Part shown: positions 40,892 to 49,510 of the stretch, piece after piece
How positions within the stretch are numbered: position 1 is the first letter of the stretch
How the letters are laid out: each line of letters opens with the position of its first letter
Assembly: GCF_041814905.1 (NCBI RefSeq)
Contig: NZ_JBGXYA010000055.1
Coordinates: forward strand, 1 to 64,000
Source of the DNA: Glaesserella sp041814905
Lineage (GTDB): Bacteria > Pseudomonadota > Gammaproteobacteria > Enterobacterales > Pasteurellaceae
Length of the DNA stretch: 64,000 nt
Reading direction: 5' to 3'
Made by a program: the position numbers and the translations under genes
Notes under the pieces: generated by a model
Databases searched by the model: none
The model's input: the letters and a program-made list of their open reading frames with translations, nothing else
What the model was told of the DNA's origin: nothing

Positions 40892-43207
40892 ATGACGAAC
40901 AAAAGAATAGCAAAAAAATTGTTGAAAAAGAGTAATGAGAAATCTGACGTATTGACAGTTGACTATTCTAAAATGATTTCTGAACTTAATAAGCTCACCA
41001 ATGAAAGCTTAGTAAAAGCAGAAAATGAGTATGTCTCTTTATATAAAGAAATCTCTACTATCAATTTTTTATTGAATAAAGCAAATACATTGAATGCTCA
41101 ACAGCATGATTCTTTAAAAGAAGAATATAAGAAGAGCATTCAAAGCTATGAAAATAGAATTAAAGAGCTAAATGAAAAATTAGTAGGTAAAGATATTGCT
41201 TTTAAAAAGAAAGAAAGTGATCTATTAGCCAAACTACAAGCTTTGGATAATGATTACAAAAAGAAAGAAAATGAATTAAAACAGGCACAGCTTAAGGGCA
41301 AGCAAGCTAAAGAACAAGTTGAAAATACATTATCTTTCAAATTAGGCTATACTCTTATTCATTCAACAAAATCAATAAAAAACTTTTTTTCTTTACCCGC
41401 TGATTTATGGGCTTTAAGATCTTTTATCAAAGATAAAAAAGAAAATAAAGTCCATAAAACACAGAATGTTACATGGGCGGCTTATCCAAAAGTGGATGGT
41501 AGATTTAAGAAGAAATATGGTCTTAAATTTATCTCTATTTTAGATGAAATATCTCATACTTCTTTTGAAAGTGAATTTAGATTATTCCCATTAAATAAGG
41601 CTTCATTTGAAACCCAAATAAAGGGGAGTACTTCATTAGCCTTTTTTATTGAAAGCTGTTGGAAAGGGAATTTTGGTGCTTGGGAATATGCATTTGTTTC
41701 ACCCAATATGCAACATCAAAATGCACAAAATTTATTAAAGGCATTAGATGTGGCTAAAGAAAGAAATTTACCAATAGTGTTTTGGAATAAAGAAGATCCA
41801 ATGCATTATGATAAATTTTTACCTATCTCTTCTAAATGCGATGTAATTTTTACTACAGATATTAATAAAGTTGCGGACTATCAAAGAGATGTACCAAATG
41901 CCAAAGTAGAAACATTATTATTTGCGGCAAATATTAATATTTGTAATCCCGCAAATCGTTTTAGAAAAGAACACGAAAGCGTCTGTTTTGCCGGTTCGTA
42001 TTATGGCGTAGGGCATGATGATCGTAAAAAACAGATGGATGCACTTTTGCCTACAATTATTAAATTCAAGGGGGCTATTTATGATCGTATGTCTCAACTA
42101 GAAAATGAACGTTATGCTTATCCTAGAAAATACCGCAAATTTATTCGTCCGGCAGTACCGTTTAGGGGAATCGTGGATGTGTATAAACAATTTAAAATTT
42201 TCTTAAATGTCAATACGATTACTGATTCACCGACAATGATGTCACGTCGTGTTTATGAATTGCTTGCTTGCGGTACGCCGGTTATTTCTACTCCTTCACT
42301 GGCGATAGATGAACAATTTAGAGGTATTGTTCAAGTTGCTAGAAATGCAAGAGAAGCAAATAAGATAGTAAAACATTTACTTTCTAATGAATGGGAATGG
42401 CTTCGTCTGTCTCATCGGGGATACCGTGAGGTTATGTTACATCATACTTATGAACATAGAGCAGTACAGATAGCTAATGTTTTAGGGCAAGACATAAAAT
42501 TAGATGATCCTTTGGCGAGTATTGTTATCGCTTCTAACCGACCTTACTTTATTGATCGAATAGTGGAAAATGTAACAAAACAAGTTTATCCGAATATTGA
42601 GTTAATTATTATTGCTCAAAAATATACTGATCAACAAATTGAGGAGTTGAAAAATAAATTAAAAGTCAGTGGAAAAAAATTTAAAGAAATTCACATTGTA
42701 AAAAATGATAGTGAAGATACTTTAGGTAAACGTCTAAATCAGGGTATTAAGTTATCAAAAGGGGATTATGTCGCCAAATTTGATGACGATGATTTTTATT
42801 TTCCGAATTATCTTCAGGATATGTTAATTCCATTTAAGTTTGGTGATTATGGTATTGTAGGTAAGAAAGAGATATTTATCTATTTAGAAGGACAAGATAA
42901 AACATTTGTTAGATATAAAGGACAACGTCATATGGAAACTGATTTTTTAACAGGTGCAACACTAGTTTTTTCAAGAGAGGCATTAAATAAATTAGAATTT
43001 GGTGATCTAAATAAAGGTGAAGATTCTAATATATTGCAACAGGCTAAAAAGTTGGGTGTTAAAACATATGTTGCAGATCCTTTTAATTTTGTAGTATATC
43101 GTTCGAAAGAAGTAAATAATCATACTTGGCAAGTAGAGGATAGTTTTTTCACTGAGAAAGGTAATTTTGTTGGTGATGGTTTATCATTAGGAATAGTTAA
43201 ATTGTAA
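40892..43207 (+). CDS. Large capsule glycosyltransferase: coiled coil, CgeB-like module, GT2 module
   Basis: A 771-residue protein with three visible parts. Residues about 20-155 are highly charged with heptad-like Lys/Glu/Leu content, a probable coiled coil. Residues about 230-545 resemble CgeB/GT4-like transferases, with FWNKEDPMHYDKF, NVNTITDSPTMMSRRVYELLACG and STPSLAIDEQF. Residues about 550-771 form a GT2-like domain (LASIVIASNRPYF, then the metal-binding acidic run FDDDDFYFPNY). It probably adds two sugars per repeat of the polymer, but donors and acceptors are unknown. The ATG at 40892 lacks a strong Shine-Dalgarno; an upstream frame overlaps wecC. Strongly AT-rich compared with wecC. 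Confidence 0.82.
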   Translation: MTNKRIAKKLLKKSNEKSDVLTVDYSKMISELNKLTNESLVKAENEYVSLYKEISTINFLLNKANTLNAQQHDSLKEEYKKSIQSYENRIKELNEKLVGKDIAFKKKESDLLAKLQALDNDYKKKENELKQAQLKGKQAKEQVENTLSFKLGYTLIHSTKSIKNFFSLPADLWALRSFIKDKKENKVHKTQNVTWAAYPKVDGRFKKKYGLKFISILDEISHTSFESEFRLFPLNKASFETQIKGSTSLAFFIESCWKGNFGAWEYAFVSPNMQHQNAQNLLKALDVAKERNLPIVFWNKEDPMHYDKFLPISSKCDVIFTTDINKVADYQRDVPNAKVETLLFAANINICNPANRFRKEHESVCFAGSYYGVGHDDRKKQMDALLPTIIKFKGAIYDRMSQLENERYAYPRKYRKFIRPAVPFRGIVDVYKQFKIFLNVNTITDSPTMMSRRVYELLACGTPVISTPSLAIDEQFRGIVQVARNAREANKIVKHLLSNEWEWLRLSHRGYREVMLHHTYEHRAVQIANVLGQDIKLDDPLASIVIASNRPYFIDRIVENVTKQVYPNIELIIIAQKYTDQQIEELKNKLKVSGKKFKEIHIVKNDSEDTLGKRLNQGIKLSKGDYVAKFDDDDFYFPNYLQDMLIPFKFGDYGIVGKKEIFIYLEGQDKTFVRYKGQRHMETDFLTGATLVFSREALNKLEFGDLNKGEDSNILQQAKKLGVKTYVADPFNFVVYRSKEVNNHTWQVEDSFFTEKGNFVGDGLSLGIVKL

Positions 43208-43241
43208 AATTATATTTATATAAGTTTTTTAAGGTTTGGTT

Positions 43242-43295
43242 ATGGAAATTTTAGTGCTTAATTCAATTCCAATGAAAAGATATGAAATTAGTTAG
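43242..43295 (+). pseudogene. 17-residue open frame, probable remnant of a deleted capsule gene
   Basis: ATG at 43242 with AAGG upstream encodes MEILVLNSIPMKRYEIS and stops at 43293. The start resembles the amino end of ATP-grasp-like proteins from polysaccharide loci (MKILVLNS.P pattern), but then ends abruptly eight bases before the next gene. I read it as the leftover 5' end of a gene lost by deletion; chance or a leader peptide are alternatives. Confidence 0.35.
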
Positions 43296-43303
43296 GGGAT
43301 AAC

Positions 43304-44740
43304 ATGAATGTTAATATTATGAATACAAAAAGGGATTATGCTGAATATTGCTCAAATGGTTTTTTATTGTGTAAGAAAGATATACCGTTACCTTGGGAAA
43401 AGGAAAATATCGGTGAATATAAATTTTATTTTTCTAAAACGACGGAGTATCATTTAATTTCAAATGATGATATTTTTGTGTTACTCATTGGAAATGCTTA
43501 CGATCTAGAGAGTAGTTATAAAAGTAAACAAGTTTCTCAGTTGATTTTAGAAAAGTATAAAAAATCATTTAATGAAGCGATTAATTATATTACTTATTTA
43601 GCTGGTAGATTCTTAGTTATTTTAAAAAATAAATCCAGTTTGTCTATAATACCGGATAGCCATTGTACTTATGCTTGTTATTGGTCAAAAGAGGTAAATG
43701 GAGTTTTTACGTCTCACTTACAAATATTTAAAGACTACTTTGATGTTGATAAAGATAAGAACTTGTCAGATATTATGAATCATAAGGATTATATTTCTCC
43801 GGGTGGAAAATATTTTCCTGCTATGCTTACACCTTTAAAAGGTATATATCCAGTTATTGCAAACTGCTTTATAGAACATACGAATGAGTATACAGAGCAT
43901 AAGAGATTTTATCCTCATATTTCTCTTTCTGATAAATATAGTAGGTATAGTAAGGATGTTATTTATCTTTTGTTTAAGAATTATTTGCTTAACTATTTTA
44001 AATGCATATATGAAAAGGATAATACATATATCTCACTTACTAATGGTTTAGATAGTAGAACAATTCTTGCTATTGCATTATTAGCCAATTTGAAAGTTGA
44101 TACATTTACGTATACCAAATTTGGAGGTGATTATCCCCATTATGAAAAAGATTTAGTGGGAGCATCAAAATGTGCGACACATGCAGGTTTCCCTCATTTT
44201 ATTTTATATTTACCTACATTAGATTATGGAAATGATTTTTATAAAATGTATTCTAAGACATTTTCACTACATGCAAGATTTCCTGTATTAGCTCAAGCAT
44301 ATTATCAACAACTTCCTATAGATTCTAATGTATTAGTTTCAACTATATCAGAAACAGGGACAATATTTTATTCAGAAAGAATGGAAAAGAATATCACACC
44401 AGAAGTTCTAGCTAAAAAATGGTCTACATCGGATATTAATACTAATGAATTAGTAATTGAAGAATTTAGAAAATATATTGAATATACTGAGTTTTATAAT
44501 GATAAAATAAGTGACTTTGATTTTTACGATCTTTTTTATTGGGAACATAGAAATAGTAAATGGGCTAATATTTGGTACCAAGAATGTGATTTGTCACATA
44601 AAGTAATATTACCTTTCAATTGTAGATTAATTAATGAGTTAATGCTATGTCTGAGTTTTGAAGATAGAAAATCTAAATATTTATTAAATAGGTTAATTGC
44701 TGAAGCTGGTTTGAGTAATCAACCTAATTTTTATGCATGA
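43304..44740 (+). CDS. Asparagine-synthetase-like (PP-loop) capsule protein
   Basis: A 478-residue protein. Its second half carries a PP-loop-like ATP-pyrophosphatase motif SLTNGLDSRTILAIAL near residue 244 and a later FYDLFYWEHRNSKWANIW, both typical of asparagine-synthetase-like proteins in polysaccharide loci. The N-terminal half has a degenerate glutaminase fold, and the protein lacks Cys2 (it starts MNVNIM), so glutamine hydrolysis is unlikely. It may transfer an amino group or another nucleophile to an activated carboxylate; amidation of ManNAcA would fit wecB/wecC. GGGGAT lies upstream of the ATG. GC content is about 28% in a counted line. Confidence 0.7.
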   Translation: MNVNIMNTKRDYAEYCSNGFLLCKKDIPLPWEKENIGEYKFYFSKTTEYHLISNDDIFVLLIGNAYDLESSYKSKQVSQLILEKYKKSFNEAINYITYLAGRFLVILKNKSSLSIIPDSHCTYACYWSKEVNGVFTSHLQIFKDYFDVDKDKNLSDIMNHKDYISPGGKYFPAMLTPLKGIYPVIANCFIEHTNEYTEHKRFYPHISLSDKYSRYSKDVIYLLFKNYLLNYFKCIYEKDNTYISLTNGLDSRTILAIALLANLKVDTFTYTKFGGDYPHYEKDLVGASKCATHAGFPHFILYLPTLDYGNDFYKMYSKTFSLHARFPVLAQAYYQQLPIDSNVLVSTISETGTIFYSERMEKNITPEVLAKKWSTSDINTNELVIEEFRKYIEYTEFYNDKISDFDFYDLFYWEHRNSKWANIWYQECDLSHKVILPFNCRLINELMLCLSFEDRKSKYLLNRLIAEAGLSNQPNFYA

Positions 44741-45747
44741 TAAATACTATGAAGATAATGTTAATCTCTGATAAATTAACTGCCTCTTCTCTAGAGTACG
44801 AAGGTAGTTATTTATCGCATTTAAAATGTAACTTTATAGCAAATCATATACTAAAATTATCCTCTGATTGCCTTTTAGTCGAATCTGCTTGGAATGGCTA
44901 TAAAGACAGCTGGAAGTTTAAAATCGCCTCTTATCCAGACCATCCAAACCGAACCAATGAAAAATTGGTACGATTGGTGGAAAAAGCTAAGGACAAGGGG
45001 ATTCCGACCGTATTTTGGAATAAAGAAGACGGGGTACATTTCGAGCGGTTTATTGATTCGGCAAAGCATTTTGATCATATTTTTACGGTGGATCAAAATT
45101 GTGTCGAACGCTATCGGGCGGTGGTGCCTGCGTCGACAACCGTCGATGTGGCGATGTTCCCCGTTCAGCCCCGCATTCATAATTATCAAGGGTTTCAGTT
45201 TAAACATTGTGCGGCGAATTTTGTCGGGAGTTACAGTAAGCATGTGCATGATCAGCGTCGTGCCCGGCAAGAGATGTTATTTCGTGCCGCACAGCGCGCC
45301 GGGCTGCCGGTGACGGTGTTTGATCGGAATTCGGCGCGTAAATCGGACAATTATCGTTATCCGCAAGCGGAATTTGGTTTGGATGTTCGTCCGTCGCTCA
45401 GTTATGAGCAAACGGCGGATATTTATCGTCAGTATGCGGTGTCGCTGAATGTGAATACGATTGAGGATTCACCGACGATGTTTTCCCGCCGTGTGGTGGA
45501 AATTTTGGCATGCGGGGGTATTTTGGTTTCTACGCCGAGTTTGGCGTTGAATTCATTGTTTAAAGAATATTGCCATATCGTACACAGCGAAGATGAGGCG
45601 GCGGCATTGTTTAAGCGGCTGAAATTCGGTCCGTCGGCACAAGATTTGGAAAGGGCAAGAGCCGGGGCGGACTTTGTGTTGAATCGGTTCACGTGGCGCC
45701 ATTTTTTACAACAGATAGAGAATGTGGTTGCATCCAAGAAAAACTAG
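44737..45747 (+). CDS. CgeB-like capsule glycosyltransferase with mosaic composition
   Basis: A 336-residue GT4-like transferase paralogous to the middle module of the large glycosyltransferase at 40892: both share VFWNKED, NVNTI-DSPTM-SRRV-E-LACG and STPSLA. It starts on the overlapping ATGA of the previous gene. The first 65 or so codons are AT-rich (20 GC of 60 in a counted line), whereas 45121-45300 reaches about 60% GC, above even the flanking housekeeping genes. The reading frame is intact, so the gene may be a functional recombinant. Sugar specificity is unknown. Confidence 0.8.
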   Translation: MINTMKIMLISDKLTASSLEYEGSYLSHLKCNFIANHILKLSSDCLLVESAWNGYKDSWKFKIASYPDHPNRTNEKLVRLVEKAKDKGIPTVFWNKEDGVHFERFIDSAKHFDHIFTVDQNCVERYRAVVPASTTVDVAMFPVQPRIHNYQGFQFKHCAANFVGSYSKHVHDQRRARQEMLFRAAQRAGLPVTVFDRNSARKSDNYRYPQAEFGLDVRPSLSYEQTADIYRQYAVSLNVNTIEDSPTMFSRRVVEILACGGILVSTPSLALNSLFKEYCHIVHSEDEAAALFKRLKFGPSAQDLERARAGADFVLNRFTWRHFLQQIENVVASKKN

Positions 45748-45807
45748 TCGATTGCTTGAGTCAAACGGTTTTTCGCGTAAATAATTTGCAAAATTTCGGC
45801 TAAAACA

Positions 45808-45817
45808 GACCGCTTGT
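45808..45817 (-). repeat. Uptake signal sequence upstream of uvrB
   Basis: GACCGCTTGT with TTTGCAAAA at 45785 upstream. A degenerate facing copy (CAAACGGTT near 45763) suggests a decayed inverted pair. Confidence 0.75.
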
Positions 45818-45859
45818 CTATGCTAAAATCCTGTTCAAATTTTTGGATAGGATTTTTTA

Positions 45860-47875
45860 ATGAGTAAGCAAGGCAAACCTTTTATTCTCCATTCTCCGTT
45901 TAAACCTTCGGGCGACCAACCGTCAGCCATTGCCAAGCTGATAGAGGGTTTGAATGACGGTTTGGCACATCAAACATTACTTGGGGTAACCGGCTCGGGT
46001 AAAACGTTTACTATCGCCAATGTGATTGCTACCCTTAATCGACCGGCAATGGTTTTGGCACCAAATAAAACTTTAGCGGCACAGCTCTATGCGGAAATGA
46101 AAGCATTCTTCCCGGAAAATGCGGTAGAGTATTTCGTTTCTTACTACGATTATTACCAGCCGGAAGCCTATGTGCCGAGTAGTGATACGTTCATTGAAAA
46201 AGATGCATCGATCAATGAACAGATCGAACAAATGCGTCTTTCTGCGACTAAATCTTTTCTTGAGCGGCGTGACACCATTGTGGTGGCTTCCGTATCGGCG
46301 ATTTATGGTTTAGGGGATGTCGATGCCTATATGCAGATGATGCTGCATTTACAAGTCGGGGCGATCATGAATCAGCGTGAAATTTTGTCTCGCCTTGCCG
46401 AATTGCAATATACCCGAAACGATCAAGCCTTTCAGCGCAGTACCTTCCGTGTACGCGGTGAAGTGATCGATATTTTCCCCGCCGAATCGGATGAGGTGGC
46501 ATTGAGAGTTGAATTATTTGATGATGAAATCGAAAACCTTTCCTTGTTCGATCCGCTTACCGGGCATAATTTAGGTCGTGTACCGCGTTTCACCGTCTAT
46601 CCGAAAAGCCATTATGTAACACCGAGAGAACGCATTTTAGATGCTATCGAGCAGATTAAAGTTGAGCTTGCCGAGCGTCGCACTTATTTTATCCAAGAGA
46701 ATAAATTGCTTGAAGAACAGCGCCTTGCACAGCGCACTCAGTTTGATATCGAAATGATGAACGAGCTTGGTTATTGTTCCGGAATCGAAAATTACTCCCG
46801 TTATTTATCGGGCAGAAAAGAGGGCGAGCCACCGCCGACGTTGTTCGATTATATGCCGAGCGACGGTATTTTGATTATCGATGAATCTCATGTGACTGTG
46901 CCGCAAATCGGTGGCATGTATCGTGGTGACCGTGCGCGGAAAGAAACATTGGTACAATACGGATTTCGTCTGCCGTCGGCGTTGGATAATCGTCCGCTGC
47001 GTTTTGAAGAATTTGAGCGTCTTTCTCCGCAAACAATTTATGTTTCTGCCACCCCTGGGCCTTATGAACTGGAAAAAAATCCGGATGTGATCGATCAAGT
47101 GGTGCGTCCGACGGGCTTGTTGGATCCGTTGATTGAAGTGCGTCCGGTTTCAACGCAGGTTGATGATCTGCTTTCCGAAATTCGTAAACGGGTAGACGTG
47201 AATGAAAGGGTTTTGGTGACTACACTGACCAAAAAGATGGCGGAGGATTTAACCGATTATCTCGATGAACACGGTGTACGGGTCCGCTATTTGCACAGTG
47301 ATATCGACACGGTTGAACGGGTGGAAATCATCCATGATTTACGAATGGGGATGTTTGATGTACTAGTCGGTATCAACTTACTGCGTGAAGGCTTGGATAT
47401 GCCGGAAGTTTCTCTCGTCGCCATTCTTGATGCGGATAAAGAAGGTTTTCTTCGTTCCGAGCGTTCACTTATCCAAACTATCGGGCGAGCGGCACGTAAC
47501 CTGAACGGTAAAGCAATTTTATATGGCGACAAAATCACGAATTCCATGCAAAAAGCGATTCAGGAAACCGAACGTCGCCGTGAAAAACAGATGGAATACA
47601 ACAAACAGCACGGTATTGTGCCGCAAGCGTTGAATAAGAAAGTCGGTGAGTTACTCGATATCGGTCAAAGTGATAAGCCAAAGCGAGGTAAGAAATCGAC
47701 AAAAGCCAGTGAAGCTCAGCATAGTTATATGCCAAAATCCCGTAAAGAATTGGAGAAAGAACTTAAAGTGCTTGAACAACAAATGCGTGATTTCGCTAAA
47801 GATCTTGAATTTGAAAAAGCGGCGGCAACAAGAGACAAACTGCATCAACTTAGAGCCGTCTTGCTGGAATTGTAG
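45860..47875 (+). CDS. uvrB: Excinuclease ABC subunit B
   Basis: A 671-residue DNA damage-verification helicase of nucleotide excision repair. Walker A GVTGSGKTF is near residue 39 (LLGVTGSGKTFTIANVIA), the beta-hairpin segment YYDYYQPEAYVP near 96, DESHVT near 338, and helicase motif QTIGRAARN near 540. The C-terminal UVR domain (EKELKVLEQQMRDFAKDLEFEKAAATRDKL) binds UvrC. AGGATT lies upstream of the ATG. It marks the conserved right flank of the capsule locus. Confidence 0.97.
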   Translation: MSKQGKPFILHSPFKPSGDQPSAIAKLIEGLNDGLAHQTLLGVTGSGKTFTIANVIATLNRPAMVLAPNKTLAAQLYAEMKAFFPENAVEYFVSYYDYYQPEAYVPSSDTFIEKDASINEQIEQMRLSATKSFLERRDTIVVASVSAIYGLGDVDAYMQMMLHLQVGAIMNQREILSRLAELQYTRNDQAFQRSTFRVRGEVIDIFPAESDEVALRVELFDDEIENLSLFDPLTGHNLGRVPRFTVYPKSHYVTPRERILDAIEQIKVELAERRTYFIQENKLLEEQRLAQRTQFDIEMMNELGYCSGIENYSRYLSGRKEGEPPPTLFDYMPSDGILIIDESHVTVPQIGGMYRGDRARKETLVQYGFRLPSALDNRPLRFEEFERLSPQTIYVSATPGPYELEKNPDVIDQVVRPTGLLDPLIEVRPVSTQVDDLLSEIRKRVDVNERVLVTTLTKKMAEDLTDYLDEHGVRVRYLHSDIDTVERVEIIHDLRMGMFDVLVGINLLREGLDMPEVSLVAILDADKEGFLRSERSLIQTIGRAARNLNGKAILYGDKITNSMQKAIQETERRREKQMEYNKQHGIVPQALNKKVGELLDIGQSDKPKRGKKSTKASEAQHSYMPKSRKELEKELKVLEQQMRDFAKDLEFEKAAATRDKLHQLRAVLLEL

Positions 47876-47902
47876 ACGCTATTCGGTTCTTTATCGGTTC
47901 TT

Positions 47903-47935
47903 ACAAGCGGTCTGTTTAGGCAAAAATTTTGCAAA
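47903..47935 (+). repeat. Uptake signal sequence after uvrB
   Basis: ACAAGCGGTC (47903-47912) with TTTTGCAAA about 17 bases later. It is the last uptake signal seen before the type VI cluster. Confidence 0.8.
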
Positions 47936-47977
47936 TTAAAGATAACAGGCAGTCATCGCTAAATGCTGTTTTAACTA

Positions 47978-48022
47978 TACAAAAAAGCCATAATAAACGT
48001 GTTTACTGTTTATTATGGCTTT
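47978..48022 (-). terminator. Fifteen-base-stem terminator of the lipoprotein gene
   Basis: AAAGCCATAATAAAC (47984-47998) pairs perfectly with GTTTATTATGGCTTT (48008-48022). On the minus strand a T run follows, so it mainly serves the leftward lipoprotein gene; uvrB converges on it. Confidence 0.88.
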
Positions 48023-48075
48023 ACAAAACATTCGTATGTTTGATTGAAACTTGAGTAAGACAAAATACTGAGGCG

Positions 48076-48804
48076 TTATTGTATTTTTAAAGTCGGTAAT
48101 GTTTTCCAGTTTCCTAGTGTTATCGGACTTTCTGATATTATCGTGCGTTTGTCGATTTTTTTACCAAAGAAATTTTTTGTGAATAAGCTTGGTTCATAGA
48201 AGATATTAATTCGGTAATCTTTAAAGCTATCCGGATTGGATTTATATTCTTCAATAATTTTTTGGCGCTCTGCGATATCTACGATTCTTCCTCTTATGTT
48301 ATCATTTTTAACTTTTTTGTTTGTGATGAAATTATAATCGGTAATGTTTTCTTGATTATTTTCGCGTTTAATAGCCAATTTGCCGGAACGATCTTGTTTT
48401 ACCATTTTCTCAAGATGTTTCAAAAATTTCTTCGCCTTATTGTTGGCGGTATAAGAATCTTTAAGGTTTGAATCGTTTCTTGAGAATTTATGATTATCTT
48501 CTTTTTGAATGCGCAATGTAGCTTCATCAAATGAGAAGTCGACACTGCGTTCTTTTACCCACATACGGGAGCTAATAGGTTGATTGATTTCTGAAAATGT
48601 AGGGGCAAGTTCAAAAAATAATTTTATATCTTTAATGCGGGATTTTGGAAATTCATAATCCAAGGTCTCCGTTAAGATATATAAATTACCATTGGATGCA
48701 GTCACTACAGCTTCTACTTTTTCATATCCGGATGGATTTTTGGCGCTACAAGCAACCAAGAAAAATGCCATGATATGAATAAAAATTTTATTTAATACTT
48801 TCAT
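48076..48804 (-). CDS. Uncharacterised lipoprotein next to the type VI cluster
   Basis: A 242-residue protein with a lipoprotein signal (lipobox LVACS, Cys at about residue 19). The mature part is charged and lysine-rich, with predicted mixed strands and helices, and no recognisable domain. GAAGGAA lies upstream of the ATG. It is AT-rich, like the type VI genes, and has its own terminator. It sits between uvrB and hcp on the same strand as hcp. An accessory role in secretion or immunity to a secreted toxin is possible but only suggested by position. Confidence 0.7.
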   Translation of the reverse strand: MKVLNKIFIHIMAFFLVACSAKNPSGYEKVEAVVTASNGNLYILTETLDYEFPKSRIKDIKLFFELAPTFSEINQPISSRMWVKERSVDFSFDEATLRIQKEDNHKFSRNDSNLKDSYTANNKAKKFLKHLEKMVKQDRSGKLAIKRENNQENITDYNFITNKKVKNDNIRGRIVDIAERQKIIEEYKSNPDSFKDYRINIFYEPSLFTKNFFGKKIDKRTIISESPITLGNWKTLPTLKIQ

Positions 48805-48897
48805 TTATTCTTCCTTCATGAAACTGTTTTTATAAATAACTGCTATTTTAGAATTACATAGGTAAGAAATACTACATGTGAACTGTAGTTCAGATAG

Positions 48898-48933
48898 ATA
48901 AAAAGGTCTAGCCAAATGTCTAGACCTTTTTAT
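48898..48933 (-). terminator. Terminator of hcp
   Basis: ATAAAAAGGTCTAG (48898-48911) pairs perfectly with CTAGACCTTTTTAT (48920-48933) around an eight-base loop. The stem carries A/T tracts on both sides and works in either direction. Confidence 0.92.
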
Positions 48934-48991
48934 AAGTCCAAATTAGAAACAGAATTTTTATTTTCTAGATAAAGAGTATCTAGTCAAAAAA

Positions 48992-49510
48992 TTAAGCTTC
49001 AAGTGGATTACGCCAGTCGTCGGCACCAGAAGTACCTGCTGATGTGTGTTCCCAATTAATTTTACGATATGCCAAAGAAATTTCCAACAACTGAGTAAAC
49101 TCACGTTGTGTAGGATCTTGAGCATGAGGCATTTTTAAATCAATACTAACGATAGTTGCATCTTCTAATGAAGTTGTGAAGAAGTGTTCTTGTTTACCTT
49201 CAACAGAGGTGCGATACCATTTTAATTCAACTTTAGGTAACATTTCACCAGATGCTAATGCATTGTAAAGCATAGGTACAGCTTTGTTTAATGCAACGGT
49301 AAGTTTTAATGGCTTATGAGCACGTTGACCGGAAGGTTGACCTGATTGAGGATCGGTCGGAACTTCAATAACATGCTTAACTTCTTGCACAAGCATTTCA
49401 TTTTCATGACCTTGAACGAAGATATTACCTACTGATTCAGCTGTGAAAGCACCAGAAGTAATTTCACCTTGTGTTTTACCGGTAATTGATACATAACATG
49501 GGGTTGGCAT
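48992..49510 (-). CDS. hcp: Type VI secretion tube protein Hcp (TssD)
   Basis: A 172-residue protein forming the hexameric rings of the inner tube that is propelled out of the cell. The start MPTPCYVSITGKTQGEITSGAF, the central QRAHKPLKLTVALNKAVPMLYNAL and the C-terminal FTQLLEISLAYRKINWEH follow the Hcp1 family along the full length. GTAGGAGA precedes the ATG. It is transcribed away from the rest of the cluster and has its own terminator, so it can be expressed at a high level independently. Confidence 0.96.
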   Translation of the reverse strand: MPTPCYVSITGKTQGEITSGAFTAESVGNIFVQGHENEMLVQEVKHVIEVPTDPQSGQPSGQRAHKPLKLTVALNKAVPMLYNALASGEMLPKVELKWYRTSVEGKQEHFFTTSLEDATIVSIDLKMPHAQDPTQREFTQLLEISLAYRKINWEHTSAGTSGADDWRNPLEA

